From IMG/VR virus record IMGVR_UViG_3300046009_006732, positions 1 to 26,071 of that record: a stretch of DNA of 26,071 nt; one strand, 5' to 3'. Positions 21,717 through 26,071 of the stretch are shown here, piece after piece. A model generated the notes under the pieces. The model searched no databases. It was given only the letters and a program-made list of their open reading frames with translations, and was not told the DNA's origin. The stretch is from a virus. A program made the position numbers and the translations under genes. The first letter of the stretch is position 1; every line of letters begins with the position of its first letter.

Positions 21717-22466
21717 ATGCAAGTAGAAATTACAATACCAGAGTATTTCAATATCAAGCACTATAAGGCATTAGCCCATATATCCTCGCTTGATGAAACA
21801 CAACAAATGGTTCACACTATATCAGTAATAACAAATACTGAGGCGGGTGAGGTTATGAAATGGAGTTTACCCTCGGTTATAGACGTGTATAAACACATAA
21901 ATAACATGATTGGTAGCCAAGAACAATCGTTCCATCCTATAATTGAATGGAATGGTGTTTTATATGGTTATCGTCCAATGGGTAAAATGACATTAGGTGA
22001 ATACATTGACTTAGATGGTTTATGTAAGGACGTAGACAAAAACCTAAATCAAATATTGGCATTATTGTATCGTCCAATTACCAGCAAAAAAATAGATGAG
22101 GGTAAATTCATTTACAAATCAACCATTAAAGCAATGAAATATGAGGTTGAAAATGTATTTGATTATTATGAGATAGAGGAATATGACCCTACCAAATGTA
22201 AAACCATATCATCTAAATTTGATGAGTTCCCAATCGACATAGCTTTAGGTGCTATGGCTTTTTTTTTAGATACCAAAGCAATGTTATTAAGCGATTCTCA
22301 AATATATTCCCTCAAGCACCTCGAGACAGCGATAAAGGAACAGATGAAAACCCTACCGAAGAGAAAACAACGATTGCTGAACACTACGGCTGGTTATATA
22401 CACTCTACTCGCTTGCTGAAACCAATATCTTATCAATCACAGGCGATAAATGCCTTACAGACTTAA
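21717..22466 (+). CDS. Tail assembly chaperone, unshifted product (249 residues)
   Basis: Read in one frame this gene gives a 249-residue protein: an N-terminal part with VEITIPEYFNIKHYKALAHI and LPSVIDVYKHINNMIGSQEQ, a central part (MGKMTLGEYIDLDGLCKD, then NQILALLYRPITSK), and the conserved-looking FPIDIALGAMAFFLD (about residues 173-187), a pattern I recall from tail chaperones of Bacteroidota siphoviruses. Such proteins coat the tape measure before tail tube assembly. The tail position and the -1 frameshift site at 22262-22268 strongly support the call. It follows a terminator, so its promoter should lie in 21672-21716, but I see no clear one. Confidence 0.78.
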   Translation: MQVEITIPEYFNIKHYKALAHISSLDETQQMVHTISVITNTEAGEVMKWSLPSVIDVYKHINNMIGSQEQSFHPIIEWNGVLYGYRPMGKMTLGEYIDLDGLCKDVDKNLNQILALLYRPITSKKIDEGKFIYKSTIKAMKYEVENVFDYYEIEEYDPTKCKTISSKFDEFPIDIALGAMAFFLDTKAMLLSDSQIYSLKHLETAIKEQMKTLPKRKQRLLNTTAGYIHSTRLLKPISYQSQAINALQT

Positions 22467-22558
22467 ACGTGATATTTGTTTTTAACTACATGTCACTACA
22501 ACACGAAATAGTACAAGAAAAAAACCAAGAACAACAATATGGAAAATTTAGAAAATAA
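21717..22558 (+). CDS. Tail assembly chaperone, -1 frameshift product (about 280 residues)
   Basis: A -1 shift on the slippery site at 22262-22268 continues in an open frame to the TAA at 22556-22558, adding 96 residues to the first 184. The new tail includes RYQSNVIKRF and a linker rich in D, T and E, then AEHYGWLYTLYSLAETNIL, which looks like the helical W-x-Y-x-x-x-Y-x-L-A unit found in tail chaperone extensions, and ends EQQYGKFRK. This frame cannot start alone because it lacks an early ATG. The pair would be the functional equivalent of lambda gpG and gpGT. It overlaps the following small gene by 20 nt. The region 22268-22466 would be coding in two frames. Confidence 0.72.
22262..22268 (+). 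promoter_or_regulatory. Programmed -1 frameshift slippery site U UUU UUA
   Basis: T TTT TTA lies in the right phase (zero-frame codons TTT at 22263-22265 and TTA at 22266-22268) within a nine-T run. It is the X XXY YYZ heptamer type used by tail assembly chaperones and the exact heptamer of HIV-1 gag-pol. I see no convincing downstream stimulatory stem. Confidence 0.75.
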
Positions 22559-22736
22559 CGACTTAACACCAGCTAAAAAGACTAAACAAGCTGAGTTAAC
22601 CTCATTAGAGGCACAAGTATTATCACGCAGAGAGGATTTGAACTTCCCTGCCTTACAATCAATGTTTGAATTGACGGAAACCGAATTACAAGCAATTTTA
22701 GACAAATTACCACCTGCTGACTGCACAACCTGTTAA
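22539..22736 (+). CDS. Small hypothetical tail-module protein
   Basis: This 65-residue protein is hydrophilic and helical (NNDLTPAKKTKQAELTSLEA, then SRREDLNFPALQSMFELTET) and ends with a Cys pair (DCTTC). No motif is recognised. It starts inside the 3' end of the -1 frame of the chaperone gene, so ribosomes finishing the frameshift product could reinitiate here. It precedes the tail-completion-like gene by 2 nt. Its place between chaperone and tail completion genes suggests a tail assembly accessory role, by context only. Confidence 0.6.
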   Translation: MENLENNDLTPAKKTKQAELTSLEAQVLSRREDLNFPALQSMFELTETELQAILDKLPPADCTTC

Positions 22737-22738
22737 TT

Positions 22739-23206
22739 ATGGCTGATTTTCCTTCCTACCAATATATAGTTGAAGAATTTAGAACCGCGTGTGATGAACA
22801 CCTTGCTATAAACTCGTTTGGTGAGGGAAGTATTGACAGGCTAGATTCACTAACTCAAAATGTAAAATACCCATTAGCATTTTTACGTCCATTAAACTCA
22901 CAAGGTATGGTGTTAAATCAAAATGGTGTTTCAGGTGCTAGAGCACTTAACTTTGAGTTTTTTATGTTAGATGTTCCACAATTAACTGACACTGATGTTT
23001 TAAAACTACAATCACAAACCGAGGTTTATATATACGATGTGATTGCTTATTTTAACTTAGGTGCTGACCAACAAGAACAATACATAACTTTAAATAGCAT
23101 TACCCCATTATACGAGTCATTCAATGATAGAGTATGTGGTTGGAACGCTAATATTACTGTTAACACATACGGAACATTAGATTTCTGTAATTATCCTAAA
23201 TTATAA
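22739..23206 (+). CDS. Tail completion / tail terminator-like protein
   Basis: The 155-residue protein (FPSYQYIVEEFRTACDEHLA, YPLAFLRPLNSQGMVLNQNG, LNFEFFMLDVPQL, then LYESFNDRVCGWNANITVNT) has the mixed alpha/beta layout of a small tail terminator/completion protein; the final WNANITVNTYGTLDFCNYP pattern recurs in such genes of Bacteroidota phages as I recall. These proteins cap the tail tube and join it to the head. It overlaps the next gene by one base (TAATG). The assignment is by position and remembered pattern. Confidence 0.6.
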   Translation: MADFPSYQYIVEEFRTACDEHLAINSFGEGSIDRLDSLTQNVKYPLAFLRPLNSQGMVLNQNGVSGARALNFEFFMLDVPQLTDTDVLKLQSQTEVYIYDVIAYFNLGADQQEQYITLNSITPLYESFNDRVCGWNANITVNTYGTLDFCNYPKL

Positions 23207-23664
23207 TGGTTAATTCAATTGATGAGGCACTAAACGTATTAGGACAACAATTTGTTGACTCGCTACGTGATGAGCTACAATCAAAAGGAATTAACGCATC
23301 AGGTAATTTATCACGTTCAGTTAGATACGAGGTTGTAGGACAAGGTGCTGAAATTGGATTAGCATTATTTTGGGATGAATATGGTGAGGCAGTTGATGAG
23401 GGTAGAAGCCCAAGTAAACGAGGCGGTCCTAAACAAAATTGGAGAAACAAGATTGAGGGCTGGATACGATTTAAGGGCATAGCACCTCGTCAAGGTGTAT
23501 CACGTGAACAATTAGCATTTTTAATTACACGTAAAATCAATAGAAAAGGATACAAGGCAAAACCTTGGATTCAACCAGCATTAGACAGAGTATTAAACCA
23601 AGATTTCACACAAATATTTGCTGACGGAATAGCAGCAGAAATAAACACAATATTAAATAAATGA
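23206..23664 (+). CDS. HK97 gp10-like head-tail or tail component
   Basis: The 152-residue protein resembles the HK97 gp10-type family of head-tail joining proteins: an N-terminal helix (IDEALNVLGQQFVDSLRDEL), the typical strand segment SGNLSRSVRYEVVGQGAEIG and YGEAVDEGRSPS, then a basic region (KRGGPKQNWRNKIEGWIRFK) and a C-terminal helix (KPWIQPALDRVLNQDF). The YGEAVDEGR and KPWIQPAL blocks are the best-known parts of that family. It sits between the tail completion-like and a large tail protein gene, overlapping the next start by 4 nt (ATGA). Confidence 0.75.
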   Translation: MVNSIDEALNVLGQQFVDSLRDELQSKGINASGNLSRSVRYEVVGQGAEIGLALFWDEYGEAVDEGRSPSKRGGPKQNWRNKIEGWIRFKGIAPRQGVSREQLAFLITRKINRKGYKAKPWIQPALDRVLNQDFTQIFADGIAAEINTILNK

Positions 23665-25061
23665 GCCAAATAACAATCCAGCAAGCAGCAGCGCAATTAA
23701 ACCTTGCTAACAGCGATATGCTATGGGAACTTACTTCCGTATCATCATCCGCACCACAATTTCAATATGTGTGTGCCTTACAAGATGGCTGTGGTACTGT
23801 ATTAACAACAATAAAACAACAACCTAACCCTTCAGGTAAAGGTGTATTTAACTTAGGACGTATTGTAAAACAATATTTGGACTATGATAACCACGCTTTA
23901 ACAATTGGAGACACAGGTAGCTTGTTTAATAAAAACTCTCAAACAGCTAAATTCTTTAAAGTAGCATTTGGTGAGGAATTTGGCACATCAACTACCTCAT
24001 CTGTAGTTAGTTACTCGGGTGTAGGTAATGCTACTGGTTCGGCAGCATTTACAGGTTCTATTCCTTATTATTATTTAATTAATGGTACATTAGACCCTAA
24101 TTCAGGTGATTGGAACTGGGCTACTGGTTCATATTTTAAAATGGAGGCAATACCATATACTGGTTCATTTGCTTATCAAGTAGCATTAACAGATGCCCCA
24201 CGTACTCAATATGTTAAAGCCGCAGATTACGCGTCTATAAGTGTCTTAAACGGCAATCTAAATCAAAGCACATCATCCGCACAAGATATAGCTTTCGTTG
24301 AATATAACGTTTATACTGCGGGAGTAACAGCATCATACCTATTTGATAACTTAAATAATACAAACACAATTTATTCAGGTGGTCCTAGGACAGGTTCTAT
24401 AACTAATCCGTTCCCTGGCACAATCCAGCCTTGTAGTTCCTCAGCACAACCATTTCAAACATCAGGTAGTTTATTACTTCACATTGGTGTAGGTCCTCAA
24501 AACTTAATTGACAATGGTAATGTTCCAGCAATTACAGGTAGTTGGGACAAATATACAGTTAAATTACATCCACGTGGTACATCAAGTGCTAACATAAATG
24601 CCACTTGGGATTTATTTACATTTGAAAAACAAACAAATTGTGCTTATGATGGTAAACGATTTGCCTTCATAAACGATTATGGTGTATGGGATTATTTTAA
24701 TTTCACGTTAGCAACAAATCAAACCACAGCATTAGACTATGGTTTATACAAGCAAACATTTGTTCCGTATAATACAACAACCAATAATGTTCCGTACAAT
24801 CGCGAACGTAGGGGAACAAATGGTTATTATACAAATATAAGCGAGAATTTCCAAGTGTATAGCGATTGGCTAACACAAGCGGAAGCCGATTGGTTAGGAC
24901 AATTATTTTTCTCACCAAACGTATATGTTCAAGAAGGTAATATTTGGTTGCCTATCATTATTACTGATACTCAATTCCAAACCAAAACAAACCCAAGAAC
25001 ACAGAAAAACTTTAATTACGTAGTTAACTTTACATTAGCAAATAACAAGAGAAGCAGATAA
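23661..25061 (+). CDS. Large virion (tail) protein
   Basis: This 466-residue protein is beta-rich with few charges and several TGS motifs (ATGSAAFTGSI, ATGSYF, YTGSFAYQ, RTGSIT). I recognise no catalytic motif. Segments such as KFFKVAFGEEFG, YDGKRFAFINDYGVWDYFNF and YTNISENFQVYSDWLTQAEA look like a distal tail or baseplate protein of Bacteroidota siphoviruses, where a similar protein precedes the large tail protein seen at 25061. It overlaps both neighbours by a few bases. Position and composition support a structural role; exact role is uncertain. Confidence 0.65.
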   Translation: MSQITIQQAAAQLNLANSDMLWELTSVSSSAPQFQYVCALQDGCGTVLTTIKQQPNPSGKGVFNLGRIVKQYLDYDNHALTIGDTGSLFNKNSQTAKFFKVAFGEEFGTSTTSSVVSYSGVGNATGSAAFTGSIPYYYLINGTLDPNSGDWNWATGSYFKMEAIPYTGSFAYQVALTDAPRTQYVKAADYASISVLNGNLNQSTSSAQDIAFVEYNVYTAGVTASYLFDNLNNTNTIYSGGPRTGSITNPFPGTIQPCSSSAQPFQTSGSLLLHIGVGPQNLIDNGNVPAITGSWDKYTVKLHPRGTSSANINATWDLFTFEKQTNCAYDGKRFAFINDYGVWDYFNFTLATNQTTALDYGLYKQTFVPYNTTTNNVPYNRERRGTNGYYTNISENFQVYSDWLTQAEADWLGQLFFSPNVYVQEGNIWLPIIITDTQFQTKTNPRTQKNFNYVVNFTLANNKRSR

Positions 25062-26071
25062 TGAGTAATCAATTTCAAGTTATATTACGCGCAATCAATG
25101 ATAATGGGGCTAAATTTGATTTAGAAGTCGTTGATAGCCCTGATTTTCTATTAGATATTTCAGCAATTGAGATAGGCACAATAGGAAGTGTATTTGGTAT
25201 TTCATCACAAACATTTACATTACCAGGCACTGACACTAACAACCAATTTTTTAACAATGTATTTGATTTAGGAACTACACCATCTGTAGCATTAAACAAG
25301 TCAGTACCTTGTCAGGTATTAGTTGATGGTGAGGCAGTGTTTACAGGTAAATTATACATTAATGACTTAGTAAGTGATGAATACAATAATGTAATTTACA
25401 ATTGCGTAGTAACAAACGAGACAGTTGATTTTAGAGTATTAACAGAAAACCAAGGTTTAAGTGAATTAAATTGGGCACCTTACTCTCACTCATACTCATA
25501 TGCCTCAATTTCACAATCGTGGAACGACCAATTATTTAGCGGTTCCATATTTTATCCATTAATTAATTATGGTGCCAATCCATTAGACTCTCAATCACCA
25601 GGTTTTGAATTCGGTGGTGCCAAGTATCAAATGGATAATCCAACAACACCATTAAAAGTATCTCAATTCAAACCTGCTATTCAGGCAAAAACAATTGTAG
25701 ATGAGATATTCAATAAAATAAATTACAAATACACATCATCGTTTTTTGAGTCTCAATTATTTAAGGATTTATATTTTTTAAATTCTGTGGATGATAAGGA
25801 CGGATTAGCATTTGTTACCCCTAGTAGTGGCTCGTATGTGTTTACAAACGCAACCCAATCAGTTGCCTCTGGATTCACTACATTAGCACCCGCTAAATTA
25901 GTATTTAACCAAAGTGTATTTAATGCTGGTAATAATTTTGATTTAGCTACTGATGCTTATACGGCTGATTTTACAGGCAATCATATTATAAACGTAAACA
26001 TACCATTTAGTATTACCTCTAATTTTGGACCCTTAGTTCAAACAAATAAAGGTAGACAATTTGTATTGTAT
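25061..26071 (+). CDS. N-terminal part of a large tail protein (3' partial)
   Basis: The ATG at 25061 overlaps the previous stop (TAATG) and the frame stays open for 337 codons to the window end. The N-terminus (FDLEVVDSPDFLLDISAIEI, then SSQTFTLPGTDTNNQFFNNV, VPCQVLVDGEAVFTGKLYIN) shows the pattern of a large tail/baseplate hub-like protein of Bacteroidota phages, in which the LPGT-x-x-NN-x-x-F motif is characteristic as I recall. The matching C-terminal domain of this family appears at 3-420. The two fragments therefore probably belong to one gene split by the map linearisation, with some sequence missing between them. Confidence 0.75.
   Translation, partial: MSNQFQVILRAINDNGAKFDLEVVDSPDFLLDISAIEIGTIGSVFGISSQTFTLPGTDTNNQFFNNVFDLGTTPSVALNKSVPCQVLVDGEAVFTGKLYINDLVSDEYNNVIYNCVVTNETVDFRVLTENQGLSELNWAPYSHSYSYASISQSWNDQLFSGSIFYPLINYGANPLDSQSPGFEFGGAKYQMDNPTTPLKVSQFKPAIQAKTIVDEIFNKINYKYTSSFFESQLFKDLYFLNSVDDKDGLAFVTPSSGSYVFTNATQSVASGFTTLAPAKLVFNQSVFNAGNNFDLATDAYTADFTGNHIINVNIPFSITSNFGPLVQTNKGRQFVLY

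Noticed and set aside
22269-22340. Stimulatory stem or pseudoknot after the slippery site
   Set aside because: Only short, weak pairings (such as CTC/GAG) were found; no convincing helix at the usual 5-9 nt spacing.

Overview
This window looks like part of a tailed, probably siphovirus-like phage of Bacteroidota, most likely a Flavobacteriia-type aquatic host. The sequence is AT-rich. Starts follow A-rich leaders without Shine-Dalgarno motifs, and nearly all stops are TAA. The recognisable promoters have the Bacteroidota TTTG / TAnnTT architecture. Head, tail and packaging genes resemble families I associate with Bacteroidota phages. I see no tRNA, CRISPR, integrase, reverse transcriptase, replication gene or recognisable lysin, so the window is not a self-sufficient complete genome as read.

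Layout. 3-2141 is the C-terminal part of a tail protein fused to a fibre. 2167-4461 is the tape measure. 4481-5938 is an XkdF-like prohead protease. 5928-6350 (minus) is a zinc-finger GIY-YIG endonuclease. 6445-11848 is the head module: scaffold-like protein, major capsid protein, tail-tube-like protein, portal and connector. 11857-14243 holds two fibre/adhesin genes and a tiny basic protein. 14247-14777 (minus) is an orphan gene. 14874-15200 is a gene-free but highly structured stretch with its own promoter, a strong candidate for a new noncoding RNA. 15262-16728 holds an unknown gene, a sigma-like protein and two membrane proteins. 16718-18413 has two more GIY-YIG endonucleases among small unknown genes. 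18433-20108 encodes the terminase subunits. 20311-20540 is a structured intergenic region leading to a lipoprotein cassette (20541-21620) with its own promoter, bounded by terminators and ending in a fourth GIY-YIG gene. 21717-26071 is the tail module: a frameshifting tail assembly chaperone, then tail completion and virion proteins, then the N-terminus of a tail protein cut by the window end.

The most notable observations are these. (i) Five promoters share the exact geometry TTTGG-N19-TATATT (one has TTAGG); they drive the noncoding RNA, the sigma-like operon, the lipoprotein cassette and both minus-strand genes, while the virion genes lack this element. (ii) The roughly 320-nt structured RNA candidate is flanked by near-duplicate promoter segments. 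(iii) A U UUU UUA slippery site in the tail chaperone gene opens a conserved-looking -1 frame extension. (iv) Four free-standing zinc-finger GIY-YIG endonucleases lie within 16 kb. (v) The window ends look like the two halves of one tail gene, suggesting a circular or permuted map with some sequence missing at the junction.
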